From positions 1 to 54,868 of the forward strand of contig JAFTVM010000073.1 in the NCBI GenBank assembly GCA_017465745.1: a DNA stretch of 54,868 nt, read 5' to 3'. The notes under the pieces were generated by a model. It saw only the letters and a program-made list of their open reading frames with translations. It did not search any database and was not told where the DNA came from. The translations under genes were made by a program, and so were the position numbers. How positions within the stretch are numbered: position 1 is the first letter of the stretch; each line of letters begins with the position of its first letter. The DNA is from Oscillospiraceae bacterium (GTDB taxonomy: Bacteria; Bacillota; Clostridia; Oscillospirales; Oscillospiraceae). Shown piece by piece: positions 24,997 through 33,846 of the stretch.

Positions 24997-26094
24997 ATGA
25001 AAATTACCAAAGTCCGCCTGGGTCGGATCTCTGTGCCCCTGCGCACCCCCTTCAAGACCGCCCTGCGTACCGTCAATTCCGTGGAGGATGTGATCGTGGA
25101 GATCCATACCGACACCGGCCACATCGGCTACGGCGAAGCGCCCCCCACCGGCGTCATCACCGGCGACACCACCGGTGCCATCATCGGCGCCATCCAGGAC
25201 CACATCGGCAAGCTGATCCTGGGCCGTGAAGTGGATGAATTCGAGGACCTGCTGCAGATCGTTCAGAAGTCCATCGTCCACAACTCCAGCGCCAAGGCTG
25301 CCGTTGACATGGCTCTGTGGGACCTGTATGGTCAGCTGTACAATATTCCCGTCCACAAGCTCATGGGCGGCAGCAAGAAGCAGATCGTCACCGACCTGAC
25401 CATCTCCGTCAATGATCCCGAAGTCATGGTCAGGGACGCCCTGGATGCTGTTGCAAGAGGCTACGACTGCCTGAAGATGAAGGTGGGCGTCAGCCCCGAG
25501 CTGGACGTGGCCCGCCTCAGCGCCGTGCGCAAGGCTGTGGGCAGCGACATCACCATCCGCATCGACGCCAACCAGGCCTGGACCCCCAAGCAGGCTGTCA
25601 AGATCCTCAACTCCATGCAGGATCAGGGTCTGGACATCGAACTGGTGGAGCAGCCCGTCAAGGCCCACGATTTCGAGGGCCTCAAGTACGTCACCGAGCG
25701 CAGCTATGTCCCCGTTCTGGCGGACGAATCCGTGTTCTCCCCCGAGGACGCCATGACCATCATGAAAATGGGCGCTGCCGACCTCATCAACATCAAGCTG
25801 ATGAAGTGCGGCGGTCTGTACAATGCCCTGAAGATCGCCTCCGCCGCCGAGGTCTTCGGCGTGGAGTGCATGATCGGCTGCATGCTGGAAGCCAAGATTG
25901 CCGTCAACGCGGCTGTCCATCTGGCCTGCGCCAAGAACATCATCACCAAGGTGGACCTGGACGGACCCGTGCTGTGCAGCGAGGACCCCATCCTCGGCGG
26001 TGCGGTGTTCAACGAAAAAATCATTACCGTTTCCGACGAACCCGGTCTCGGCATCAAGGGCATCGAGCCCGGCCGCCTGGTTTACATCGACTGA
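24997..26094 (+). CDS. Dipeptide epimerase, enolase superfamily (L-Ala-D/L-Glu epimerase-like)
   Basis: This 365-residue enzyme of the muconate-lactonising/AE-epimerase subgroup has a catalytic Lys pair (KMKVG, and IKLMK on the other side) and Mg ligands RIDANQAW, VEQPV and LADES. The N-terminal capping domain and the 20s loop (RTPFKTALRTVNSVEDV) are as in dipeptide epimerases. It is 13 bases after the dipeptidase, so the pair probably converts L,D- or D-containing dipeptides to L,L forms and cleaves them. The exact side-chain specificity cannot be read from sequence. Confidence 0.94.
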   Translation: MKITKVRLGRISVPLRTPFKTALRTVNSVEDVIVEIHTDTGHIGYGEAPPTGVITGDTTGAIIGAIQDHIGKLILGREVDEFEDLLQIVQKSIVHNSSAKAAVDMALWDLYGQLYNIPVHKLMGGSKKQIVTDLTISVNDPEVMVRDALDAVARGYDCLKMKVGVSPELDVARLSAVRKAVGSDITIRIDANQAWTPKQAVKILNSMQDQGLDIELVEQPVKAHDFEGLKYVTERSYVPVLADESVFSPEDAMTIMKMGAADLINIKLMKCGGLYNALKIASAAEVFGVECMIGCMLEAKIAVNAAVHLACAKNIITKVDLDGPVLCSEDPILGGAVFNEKIITVSDEPGLGIKGIEPGRLVYID

Positions 26095-26199
26095 CGGTTA
26101 TGAAATACACTGCTGACAGAACCCTCTGCCGGATCCTTGCCAGAGAGATCTGACGCTCCCGTCTGTCTGCGGAAAACTACATACAAAGGAGAAACCATT

Positions 26200-27417
26200 A
26201 TGTTTACTTTCGAAAATGGTTCCCTGGTCGTCGCCAACGGTCTGACCTACATCGCCATTCTGATGTTCGTCGCCGGCGGTCTGATGTTCCTGCAGAGAAC
26301 CACCAAGTGGAAGGTCTTTGACATCGTTCCTCCCCTGGTCTGGATCTACGTCCTGCACATGATCCTGTGCACCCTGGGCATCTATGAGTCCGACGCTGTC
26401 AAGGCTACCTATTCCGGCTTCAAGAACAACCTGCTGTACGCCATGATCTTCGTCATGCTGCTGCGCTGCGATTTCCGCAAGCTGCTGAAGCTGGGTCCCC
26501 GCATGTTCGCCATCTTCCTGGGCTGTTCCCTGACTCTGGGTATCGGTACCATCATCGCTTACCCTGTGTTCATGAACTCCATGGGCGGTGCTGAGAAGAC
26601 TTGGGCTGCTGTTGCTGCCCTGTACGCTTCCTGGGTCGGCGGTTCCGGCAACATGGCTGCGATGGAAGTCGTCTTTGAGAAGTATATGGATTACGGCAGC
26701 TACGGTGCCGCTCTGGCTCTGGATACCGTCTGCTACTCCGTCTGGATCGCCCTGCTGCTGCTGGCTGTCAAGTTCGCTCCCAAGTGGAACGCCATCTGCA
26801 AGGCCGACACCTCCAAGCTGGATGCTGTCGCTGAGGCTGCCAACAAGGAAGTCGCCGGTGCCAAAAAGCAGGCTACCGCTGCTGACTGGATCTTCCTGTT
26901 CGGCATTTCCCTGCTGGTCTCCGCTGTGACCCAGTGGCTGGGCGGTGTCATCAACACCTGGCTGGTCTCCATCGGTCTGGATATGTTTGGTGCATCCACC
27001 GTCACCACCATCCTGGTCACCATCCTGGGTCTGATCTGTGCTGTGACTCCCATGGGCAAGATGGCCGGTGTCGAGGAGATGTCCAGCGTCTACCTGTACC
27101 TGGTCGTTTCCATGCTGGCTTCCCGCGCAAGCCTGGTGGATCTGATCTCTGCTCCCATGTGGGTCGTCTATGGCTTCGTGATCCTGGTGGTCCACGTTGT
27201 TCTGATGTTCGTCCTGTCCAAGGTCTTCAAGTGGGATCTGTGCATGGTGTCCACCGCTTCTCTGGCTAATATCGGTGGCTCCGCTTCCGCTCCCATCGTT
27301 GCCACCGCCTACAATCCCAACTTCGCCGGCATCGGCGTTCTGATGGGCGTTCTGGGCGCTGCCGTTGGTAACTTCTTCGGCATTGGCATGGGTTACATCC
27401 TGCAGTTGTTTGCATAA
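26200..27417 (+). CDS. DUF819 family membrane protein, putative transporter
   Basis: This 405-residue protein has about 10-11 hydrophobic segments and matches the DUF819 (YjcL-like) layout. The conserved centre is ALYASWVGGSGNMAAMEVVF and the C-terminus STASLANIGGSASAPIVATA; both Gly/Asn-rich loops look like a paired transport site. The ATG follows AAAGGAG. Placed between a dipeptide epimerase and a transglutaminase-like gene, it may carry dipeptides or muropeptide fragments; this is inference from context. Codon use is very strong and uniform, suggesting high expression. Confidence 0.9.
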   Translation: MFTFENGSLVVANGLTYIAILMFVAGGLMFLQRTTKWKVFDIVPPLVWIYVLHMILCTLGIYESDAVKATYSGFKNNLLYAMIFVMLLRCDFRKLLKLGPRMFAIFLGCSLTLGIGTIIAYPVFMNSMGGAEKTWAAVAALYASWVGGSGNMAAMEVVFEKYMDYGSYGAALALDTVCYSVWIALLLLAVKFAPKWNAICKADTSKLDAVAEAANKEVAGAKKQATAADWIFLFGISLLVSAVTQWLGGVINTWLVSIGLDMFGASTVTTILVTILGLICAVTPMGKMAGVEEMSSVYLYLVVSMLASRASLVDLISAPMWVVYGFVILVVHVVLMFVLSKVFKWDLCMVSTASLANIGGSASAPIVATAYNPNFAGIGVLMGVLGAAVGNFFGIGMGYILQLFA

Positions 27418-27423
27418 AACGCA

Positions 27424-27458
27424 CTCCCCGCTCCGGTTCTCGGGGCGGGGAGATCTTT
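27424..27458 (+). terminator. Intra-operon stem-loop (attenuator-like)
   Basis: CTCCCCGC and GCGGGGAG form an 8-base GC stem with an inner CCGG pairing and are followed by ATCTTTAT, just after the DUF819 stop and before the ribosome binding site of the next gene. It may partly terminate transcription or protect the upstream message. Confidence 0.6.
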
Positions 27459-27475
27459 ATAAGGAGGAAAACCTT

Positions 27476-28858
27476 ATGAACATCAACGATACCATGAAGT
27501 ACCTGAATGTGGGTCTGCCGGAGGATATTCGCAGGCTCAAGGACTCCGGCGATTTCGATGGCGCCACCCGGCTCATCGATCTGCGCCTTGCAGATGAAAC
27601 GCTGCCCCTGGCGCTGCGCTGCTGCCTGACCGCCCAGCGGGAGATGATTGCACGGCTGCCCGAGGAGTATCCCTACACCAGAGAACAGGCGCTGGCAGTC
27701 GTCCGGGAGTATATCCCCGACTACTCCGAAGAGGAATTTGAGCGGGATGTGGCGCTGCGGCGGATCTACTGGATCTACAACCATGGTGAGAAGCGCTACT
27801 TCGGCCGCTTCTTCTCCAGCATGTGCAAGGCAGTCCCCGGCTTTGCCGACCGGGCCTGCGTCCATGTCCCCGGTGCGGAGGCTGCCATCAAGGGCTCCCG
27901 GGATGATTCCCTGCTGGATACCGCGGCACAGAAGATGAGAGAACAGAGTTCCGTCACCAACCGCATCAAGGTGCGGGCAACCATGCGTGTCAGGGACGAA
28001 TATTTCACCCCCGGCATGTTCCTGCGGGCCCACCTGCCCATCCCCGCCGACTGTGAGCAGCAGAGCGACATCCGGTTCGAAAAATACTCCCCTGAAGCCA
28101 TCATTGCTCCCGCCTATGATCCCCGCCGCACCATCTGCTGGGAAGGGCATTTCGACGAAAATCCCGAATTCGTGGTGGAGTATTCCTATCTGCACACCGC
28201 AAAATTCCACGATACCGATAACATGAAGGGCGATCCCCAACAAGCCGAATTTGATACAGAGGAAGAATACCCCCATGTGGTCTTTACTCCCTACATCAAG
28301 GCGCTGGTGAGAGAGCTGACCGAGGGCATGACCGATCCCATGGACAAGGCGCGTGCCTTCTATGACTTCATCACCAAAAACATGAGTTACACCTTTATGC
28401 CCGGTTATTTCGTACTGGAGAGCATCCCCGAAAACTGCGCCCGGAATTTCACCGGCGACTGCGGCGTCTTCGCCATGCTGTTTCTGACCTTGTGCCGCTG
28501 CGCCGGCATTCCCGCCCGCTGGCAGAGCGGCCTGACTGCCGAGCCTACCTTCTGCGGCGCCCACGACTGGGTTCGGTTCTATGTGGCGCCCCATGGCTGG
28601 CTTTACGCCGACTGCTCCTACGGCGTCAGCGCCCAGCGCATCGGCAATGAGGAACGGCGGAAGTTCTACTTCGGCAATCTGGATCCCTACCGGATGGTTG
28701 CCAACAGCGACCTCCAGGGCAATTTCTACGTCCCTAAGCAGCATTGGCGGGCTGATCCCTGCGACAATCAGGTTGGCGAGATCGAGACTGCCGACCGCGG
28801 CCTGAAATACGATGAGTTTGTTCGTACCAAGGAAGTCCTGTCCTGCGTGGAAGTATAA
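27476..28858 (+). CDS. Transglutaminase-like protein
   Basis: This 460-residue soluble protein has no signal peptide. The C-terminal third carries the transglutaminase/protease triad: Cys in FTGDCGVFAMLFLTLCR, His in CGAHDWVRFY and Asp in LYADCSYG. The preceding region (RVRATMRVRDEYFTPGMFLR) is a beta-rich domain often found before such cores in bacterial proteins. The ATG has an excellent AAGGAGG. As the last gene of the dipeptidase/epimerase operon it may act as an amidase or peptidase on peptide substrates; cross-linking activity is unlikely in the cytoplasm. Confidence 0.88.
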   Translation: MNINDTMKYLNVGLPEDIRRLKDSGDFDGATRLIDLRLADETLPLALRCCLTAQREMIARLPEEYPYTREQALAVVREYIPDYSEEEFERDVALRRIYWIYNHGEKRYFGRFFSSMCKAVPGFADRACVHVPGAEAAIKGSRDDSLLDTAAQKMREQSSVTNRIKVRATMRVRDEYFTPGMFLRAHLPIPADCEQQSDIRFEKYSPEAIIAPAYDPRRTICWEGHFDENPEFVVEYSYLHTAKFHDTDNMKGDPQQAEFDTEEEYPHVVFTPYIKALVRELTEGMTDPMDKARAFYDFITKNMSYTFMPGYFVLESIPENCARNFTGDCGVFAMLFLTLCRCAGIPARWQSGLTAEPTFCGAHDWVRFYVAPHGWLYADCSYGVSAQRIGNEERRKFYFGNLDPYRMVANSDLQGNFYVPKQHWRADPCDNQVGEIETADRGLKYDEFVRTKEVLSCVEV

Positions 28859-28863
28859 AAATA

Positions 28864-28893
28864 ATCCCACCTCGAATCGAGGTGGGATCATTT
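28864..28893. terminator. Bidirectional terminator
   Basis: A perfect 11-base stem ATCCCACCTCG with an AAT loop is followed by CATTTTT on the plus strand. It ends the dipeptidase operon and lies next to the stop codon of the convergent carD-like gene. Confidence 0.9.
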
Positions 28894-29394
28894 TTACGCT
28901 TTCAGGGTTTCCCGTAAGTACTCTCTTGCTTCCTCCTGGGTCATTTCCAGAACCAGGGAGATCTCCGACGCCAGCAGCTTCTCCGCATCCCGGAGGAAAT
29001 TGTCATCGCACAGATGGAATTTCCGTCCGGCGGCCAGCTGTGCCTCCTTGTAACGGTAGAGACAATGGGTCATCTTCAGGATACTGACCCGGTCGCCATT
29101 GGAGGTCAGATCCCGGTAATGCTGCTTTCGCTGGTTCTCATCGGCGATCCAGCAGTCCTGACGGATCTCAGCGGATACCAGCAGGGCTTTCAGTTCCTCC
29201 GCGCTGAGAACCTCCCGCAGCTTTGCCATGGCTGTTGCGTTGGCTGTGGGCACAAAATAGCGGGATTCATTCTGTGCCATGGGTTCCAGTACCAGATACT
29301 CCGTCCGCTTCCGATTCACCAGCTGCTTCTCCCTGCCCGCCACACGACACACACCGTGGACACCATATACGACCCACTGACCAGTTTCAAACAT
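28894..29394 (-). CDS. CarD family transcriptional regulator
   Basis: This 166-residue protein has an N-terminal RNA-polymerase-interaction Tudor-like domain (FETGQWVVYGVHGVCRV, EYLVLEPM, YFVPTANA) and a C-terminal helical domain. This is the CarD/CdnL/TRCF-RID layout: such proteins bind the polymerase beta subunit and stabilise open promoter complexes. The ATG at 29394 has GAGGAGGAG upstream; the longer frame starts at a GTG inside the ribosome binding site. The gene is monocistronic, with an extended -10 promoter (TGCTATAAT) upstream. Confidence 0.93.
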   Translation of the reverse strand: MFETGQWVVYGVHGVCRVAGREKQLVNRKRTEYLVLEPMAQNESRYFVPTANATAMAKLREVLSAEELKALLVSAEIRQDCWIADENQRKQHYRDLTSNGDRVSILKMTHCLYRYKEAQLAAGRKFHLCDDNFLRDAEKLLASEISLVLEMTQEEAREYLRETLKA

Positions 29395-29542
29395 GACGCT
29401 CCTCCTCACAAATTCAAACCGAAAAATACTCGTCTGAGGTTATTATAGCACCAAAAGTTCTGAATTTCATGTAGTAAAATTGCCAAAAATTTCTTACAGG
29501 CTTCGTATATATTACTGCCTGCAGCCCGCTTACAAAAAACTG

Positions 29543-29571
29543 TTGACAATTATATCGGGCGACGATATAAT
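29543..29571 (+). promoter_or_regulatory. Perfect consensus promoter of the padR-like operon
   Basis: TTGACA at 29543-29548, 17 bases, TATAAT at 29566-29571. The spacer and -10 are covered by the first of two identical operators. Confidence 0.9.
29551..29569 (+). promoter_or_regulatory. Probable PadR operator 1
   Basis: The inverted repeat TATATCG-N5-CGATATA overlaps the spacer and the -10 box. A repressor bound here would block RNA polymerase. It is identical in its arms to operator 2. Confidence 0.8.
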
Positions 29572-29581
29572 GATTGTACGA

Positions 29582-29600
29582 TATATCGCTTCCCGATATA
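29582..29600 (+). promoter_or_regulatory. Probable PadR operator 2
   Basis: A second TATATCG-N5-CGATATA lies just downstream of the expected transcript start and ends beside the AAGGAGG ribosome binding site. The centres of the two operators are 31 bases apart, about three helical turns, so two dimers could bind on the same DNA face. Confidence 0.8.
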
Positions 29601-29612
29601 AGGAGGGATCAC

Positions 29613-29927
29613 ATGAACGAACAGATCGCACTGACCGAATCCACATACTACATCCTGCTGTCCCTGCACACACCCCGGCACGGCTACGGCATCATGCAGC
29701 AAACCCAGGCACTCTCCGGCGGCCGCATCCGTCTGGCAGCAGGCACCCTGTACGGCGCCCTGAACGCCCTGTGCGAGAAGGGCTGGATCGTCCCCCTGCC
29801 GGAGAGCGGACGAAAGAAGGAATACAAACTGACGGACAAGGGCCTGACGGTCCTGAAGAACGAACTGAACCGCCTGCGCCAGCTGGTGGAAAACGGCGAA
29901 AGCATCCTGAAGGAGGAGAATGTATGA
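29613..29927 (+). CDS. PadR family transcriptional regulator
   Basis: This 104-residue winged-helix repressor has the PadR core LLSLHTPRHGYGIMQQTQ, then GTLYGALNALCEKGWI and the basic wing (SGRKKEYKLTDKGLTVL). It is a short PadR-s2 type without a long C-terminal helix. The ATG follows AAGGAGG. Two identical operators flank its own transcript start, so autorepression is very likely. It overlaps the DUF2812 gene by four bases, the usual pairing for this subgroup. Confidence 0.96.
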   Translation: MNEQIALTESTYYILLSLHTPRHGYGIMQQTQALSGGRIRLAAGTLYGALNALCEKGWIVPLPESGRKKEYKLTDKGLTVLKNELNRLRQLVENGESILKEENV

Positions 29928-30430
29928 GCGAGAGAAAAACCATTTATAAGGTCTTCTTTGTCTGGGACTTTGAAAAGGAAGAGCAGTGGCTGAACGCCAT
30001 GGCCATGTCCGGCTGGATCCTGGACAAGGTAGGCTTTTGCCGTTACGAATTTATCCCCTGCCAGCCCGGCGAATACACGGTCCGCCTGGCCATGCATGAG
30101 CGGGATGAAGCGTATATCAGCTTCATCCAGGAGACCGGGGCGGAATATATCGACCGGATTCTCAGCTGGCACTATTACCGCTGCAGGACGGAACTGGGCC
30201 GTTTCGACATCTTTTCTGATATCGATTCCAAAATCAAACACCTCAATACCATCGCCAGCGTGCTTTCCATCATCGGTACCGCCAATCTGGTCATCGGCCT
30301 GGTCAACACCTTCAATCCCGCCAATGTGGGCTGGATCAATCTGCTGTGCGCCACGCTGCTGATGTACGCCCTGGGCCGGATCCACGGCAAAAAGGAGGCC
30401 CTGGAAAAGGACCGGCTGCTTCTGGAATGA
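29924..30430 (+). CDS. DUF2812 domain membrane protein
   Basis: This 168-residue protein has an N-terminal soluble DUF2812 domain (KVFFVWDFEKEEQWLNAMAM then SGWIL, YEFIPCQPGEYTVRL) and two C-terminal membrane segments (SVLSIIGTANLVIGLVNTF and GWINLLCATLLMYALG). Proteins of this family are usually encoded next to PadR regulators in Firmicutes and are suspected to act in envelope stress or as anti-regulators; no biochemical role is known. Its ATG overlaps the padR-like stop (ATGA). Confidence 0.9.
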   Translation: MSERKTIYKVFFVWDFEKEEQWLNAMAMSGWILDKVGFCRYEFIPCQPGEYTVRLAMHERDEAYISFIQETGAEYIDRILSWHYYRCRTELGRFDIFSDIDSKIKHLNTIASVLSIIGTANLVIGLVNTFNPANVGWINLLCATLLMYALGRIHGKKEALEKDRLLLE

Positions 30431-30441
30431 AACGACACAGC

Positions 30442-30477
30442 AAAGACCTCTTCCCTTTCAGGAAGAGGTCCTTTTCT
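30442..30477. terminator. Bidirectional terminator
   Basis: A 10-base stem GACCTCTTCC with loop CTTTCA, flanked by A and T runs, lies between the DUF2812 gene and convergent pyk. Confidence 0.85.
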
Positions 30478-31893
30478 TTACTCGATGGTCTCGATCTTGA
30501 TGGTGTTGGTGTTGCCGGACTGGCCGTTGATGGGGCCGCCGGTGAGGAGGATATTATCGCCGGGCTGCAGATGCAGGATCTCCTTGGTCATCTTCTTGGC
30601 GTAGTAGAACATGACGTCCATGCTGGGGAAATGATCCGCCAGCAGCGGAGTGACGCCCCAGCTCATGGACAGGCGGCGCCAGATCTTGCGCTCGGTGGTC
30701 ATGCCCACGATATTGACGGGGGTACGGAAGCGGCTGACCAGCATGGCAGTCTTGCCGGAAACGGAGCAGACCACCACAGCCTTGGCGTTGACGTCCATGG
30801 CCATGGAAGCGACAGCATGGGAAATGCAGTCCAGATTGTCCTTGCCCTGGTAATCGATGGCCATAAAGCGCTGCTTATACTCGGTCTGGTCCTCGGTGTA
30901 CTCGGCGATCTGAGCCATGGCACGGACTGCCAGTACGGGATACTTACCGGCAGCGGACTCGCCGGAGAGCATGACGCAGGAGGTACCGTCGTAGACAGCG
31001 TTGGCCACGTCGGAAATTTCGGCACGGGTGGGACGGGGATTGTTGATCATGGACTCCAGCATCTCGGTGGCGGTGATGACGCGTTTGCCCATCATGCGGC
31101 ACTTGCGGGTCAGCTCCTTCTGGACGGCGGGAACCTTGACATAGGGAATCTCCACGCCCAGGTCGCCGCGGGCGATCATCACGCCGGAGCAGTACTGGCA
31201 GATCTCTTCCACGTTGTCAACACCGGCCTGATTCTCGATCTTGGCCACGATCTCGATATCGCTGCCGCCGTTGTCGTCCAGCAGTTTGCGGATATCCCTG
31301 ACATCCTGTGCAGTGGAAACAAAGGAAGCTGCCACGAAATCGACACCCTGCTGGATGCCGAAGATGATGTCCGCCTTATCCTGCTCGCTGAGGTAGGGAC
31401 CGGACATGACCTTATTGGGGAAGGACATGCTCTTGCGGTTGCTGAGCACACCGCCCACCAGGCACTTGCAGCGAATCTCATGGTCAACGATCTCCTGAAC
31501 CTGGAACTGGACCAGACCGTTATTGACGGTGACCATGCCGCCGGGCCGCAGCTCGTTGTGCAGGTTCTTGTAGCTGACGGAAACAATGGTCTCGTCGCCT
31601 TCCACATCATCCGTGGTGAAAGTGAACATAGCGCCCTCCGTAATGGTGACGGAGCCGTTGACAAAGGTCTTGATGCGGTATTCGGGACCCTTGGTATCCA
31701 GCATGATGGGCAGCGGCACATCCAGCTTCTCACGGACGCGCTTGATCAGGGCGATCTTCTTCTCGTGCTCGGGATGGGTACCGTGGGAGAAGTTCAGGCG
31801 GGCCACATTCATGCCGGCCAGGCACATTTGGGTGAGGACTTCCTCGTTCTCGCTGGCAGGGCCGATGGTGCAGATGATTTTGGTCTTACGCAT
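30478..31893 (-). CDS. pyk: Pyruvate kinase
   Basis: This 471-residue glycolytic enzyme makes ATP and pyruvate from phosphoenolpyruvate. The substrate region is MRKTKIICTIGPASEN, followed by NFSHGTHPEH, the signature around AKIENQAGVDNVEEI, ARGDLGVEIP and ATEMLESMINNPRPTRAEIS. Length equals the classical core enzyme; the extra PEP-utiliser domain of Bacillus PykA is absent. The gene stands alone, with a plausible weak promoter upstream (TATAGT at -10). Confidence 0.98.
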   Translation of the reverse strand: MRKTKIICTIGPASENEEVLTQMCLAGMNVARLNFSHGTHPEHEKKIALIKRVREKLDVPLPIMLDTKGPEYRIKTFVNGSVTITEGAMFTFTTDDVEGDETIVSVSYKNLHNELRPGGMVTVNNGLVQFQVQEIVDHEIRCKCLVGGVLSNRKSMSFPNKVMSGPYLSEQDKADIIFGIQQGVDFVAASFVSTAQDVRDIRKLLDDNGGSDIEIVAKIENQAGVDNVEEICQYCSGVMIARGDLGVEIPYVKVPAVQKELTRKCRMMGKRVITATEMLESMINNPRPTRAEISDVANAVYDGTSCVMLSGESAAGKYPVLAVRAMAQIAEYTEDQTEYKQRFMAIDYQGKDNLDCISHAVASMAMDVNAKAVVVCSVSGKTAMLVSRFRTPVNIVGMTTERKIWRRLSMSWGVTPLLADHFPSMDVMFYYAKKMTKEILHLQPGDNILLTGGPINGQSGNTNTIKIETIE

Positions 31894-31970
31894 TGGTATA
31901 CCCCCAAATAAAATCTTTATACGGATAAACTATACCACACCCCGTGTAAAAAGTAACCATACAAATTTCG

Positions 31971-33758
31971 CTAAAATGTAAACTGCACCCCGTAATGCCG
32001 CAGCCAGAAGTCCAGCTGCAGCAGGTAGCTCACGGTCTGGGGCTCCCGCATCAGCTGGCCGTACCAGGGCCACTCTCCCTTTGCCGTCAGCAGCTTCGCA
32101 GCCTCCTCCCGGCGGATCAGATGGAAAATGGGCGCGTTATTATCTTCCAGCAGTGCTCTGAGCCGTCCGCTGAGGATCTGCATATACCCCGGATCCCAGG
32201 TCTTCGGATAGGGACTCTTTTTCCGCCAGAGCACCTCCTCCGGCAGCATTCCCGCCATGGCTGTTCGCAACAATCCTTTTTCCTTTCCCCGGTGGTCCTT
32301 GAATTCCCAGGGCACGGCGTAGAGGTATTCCGCGATCCGCCAGTCACAGAAAGGTACCCGCACTTCCAGGCCGGAGTACATGCTCATCCGGTCCTTCCGG
32401 TCCAGGAGGGTCTGCATGAACCACCGGAAATTCAGGTTCACCATCTCCTTCATCCGCCGTTCTTCGGCAGAGGCCCCGGGCAGGATATCGCTTTCCCGGC
32501 AGGTGTCCCGGTAGCGGTCATGGACATAGGCAGCACCGTCGATTTTTAATTCCCGGGACAGCAGCGCCGTCCTTTGAGTAATATTCTGGGCCCAGGGAAA
32601 GCCCTCAGCGGAACGGACTTCCGGATCCCGATACCAGGGGTATCCGCCGAAGATCTCGTCAGCGCACTCCCCGGAAAGGGCCACCTTCACTTCTCTTCGA
32701 ATATCCCGGCAGAACAGAAGCAGAGAAAAATCCACGTCCGCCATTCCCGGCAGATCCCGGGCAATGGTGGCATCCTCCAGGGCTCCCACCAGATCCTCCG
32801 GCGTCAGTACCGTCCAGTGGTGATCCGTATGCAGCGAATTTTGCATCAGGCGGATATAGTGGCCATCGGAATTCGGCTGGAACTTATTGGGGGTAAAATA
32901 ACGGTCATTGTTTTCGTAATCCACTGAAAAGGTGGGCAGATGTTCCGTTTCCCCGGCGCAGATGGCGGTGATCAGGCTCGAGTCCAGTCCCCCGGACAGA
33001 AAGGTCCCGATGGGTACGTCGGATACCATCTGCCGCTTTACCGCGTCCGTCACAAGATAACGCACCTTTTCCACTGTTTCACCGAAGGTGTCGGTGTGCT
33101 CCCGGTCGGCCAGATGCCAGTACCGGTTCAGTCCGAGCTTACCATTCTCATAGTAGCCGCACCACCCCGGCTCCAGCTCCCGGATGCCCCGGAACACCCC
33201 GCAGCCCGGCGTCCGTCCGGGTCCCAGCAGCAGCAGCTCCGCCGCTCCTTCCTCGTCCAGCTCCGCCCTGACTGTGGGATATGCCAGGATATTCTTGATC
33301 TCGGAGCCGAAGAGCAGGCCGCCCCCGTGCAGTTTATAAAACAGCGGCTTCACCCCGATCCGGTCCCGGGCTAGAAAGAGCCGCGCTCCGTCCCAGATGG
33401 CAAAGGCAAAGATCCCGTTGAAGCGGTGCACACAGTCGGCCCCCCACTGGGCGTATCCCCGCAGCACCACCTCCGTATCGGAATTGGTACGAAAGCAGTG
33501 TCCCAGTTTTTCCAGTTCCCGGCGGATCCGGGCCGTATTATATAATTCCCCATTGTACACAATGGTCATATTCCCCGCGGTCATGGGCTGCGCACCCCCG
33601 GCAGGGTCAATGATGGCAAGCCGCGTGTGCAGGAGTGTACAATGGTCATCCTGATATACACCGTTTCCGTCCGGCCCCCGCCGGGCCATGGTGGCCAGGA
33701 TCTTCTGCTGTGTATCCCGGTCGGCTGTCAGTCCGACCATTCCGGCAATGCCGCACAT
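31971..33758 (-). CDS. asnB: Asparagine synthetase, glutamine-hydrolysing
   Basis: This 595-residue enzyme has an N-terminal class-II glutaminase domain (MCGIAGMVG with nucleophile Cys2, RLAIIDPAGGAQPM, YNGELYN, SDTEVVLRGY) and a C-terminal synthetase domain with the PP-loop SGGLDSSLI and the SGECADEIFGGYPWY segment. The start at 33758 is required so that Cys becomes N-terminal after Met removal. Two in-frame start codons lie just upstream (33764 and 33767) and one of them is better spaced from AAAGGA, so some of the product could carry an inactive extension. Confidence 0.96.
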   Translation of the reverse strand: MCGIAGMVGLTADRDTQQKILATMARRGPDGNGVYQDDHCTLLHTRLAIIDPAGGAQPMTAGNMTIVYNGELYNTARIRRELEKLGHCFRTNSDTEVVLRGYAQWGADCVHRFNGIFAFAIWDGARLFLARDRIGVKPLFYKLHGGGLLFGSEIKNILAYPTVRAELDEEGAAELLLLGPGRTPGCGVFRGIRELEPGWCGYYENGKLGLNRYWHLADREHTDTFGETVEKVRYLVTDAVKRQMVSDVPIGTFLSGGLDSSLITAICAGETEHLPTFSVDYENNDRYFTPNKFQPNSDGHYIRLMQNSLHTDHHWTVLTPEDLVGALEDATIARDLPGMADVDFSLLLFCRDIRREVKVALSGECADEIFGGYPWYRDPEVRSAEGFPWAQNITQRTALLSRELKIDGAAYVHDRYRDTCRESDILPGASAEERRMKEMVNLNFRWFMQTLLDRKDRMSMYSGLEVRVPFCDWRIAEYLYAVPWEFKDHRGKEKGLLRTAMAGMLPEEVLWRKKSPYPKTWDPGYMQILSGRLRALLEDNNAPIFHLIRREEAAKLLTAKGEWPWYGQLMREPQTVSYLLQLDFWLRHYGVQFTF

Positions 33759-33846
33759 ACGCATCACATTCCTTTCCGCCCCATTTTATGCACCACATGG
33801 CCCATGGATGCATAGGATAACAGCGAAACCTGAAAGGAGTGATCCC

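Noticed and set aside
26098-26151. 17-codon frame between the epimerase and DUF819 genes
   Set aside because: No ribosome binding site; it lies in an ordinary intergenic leader and ends before the AAAGGAG of DUF819.
33768-33846. Sigma-G promoter before the sleC-like genes
   Set aside because: A CATTTTA at 33782-33788 fits the -10 pattern, but no acceptable -35 lies at the right distance; left unassigned.
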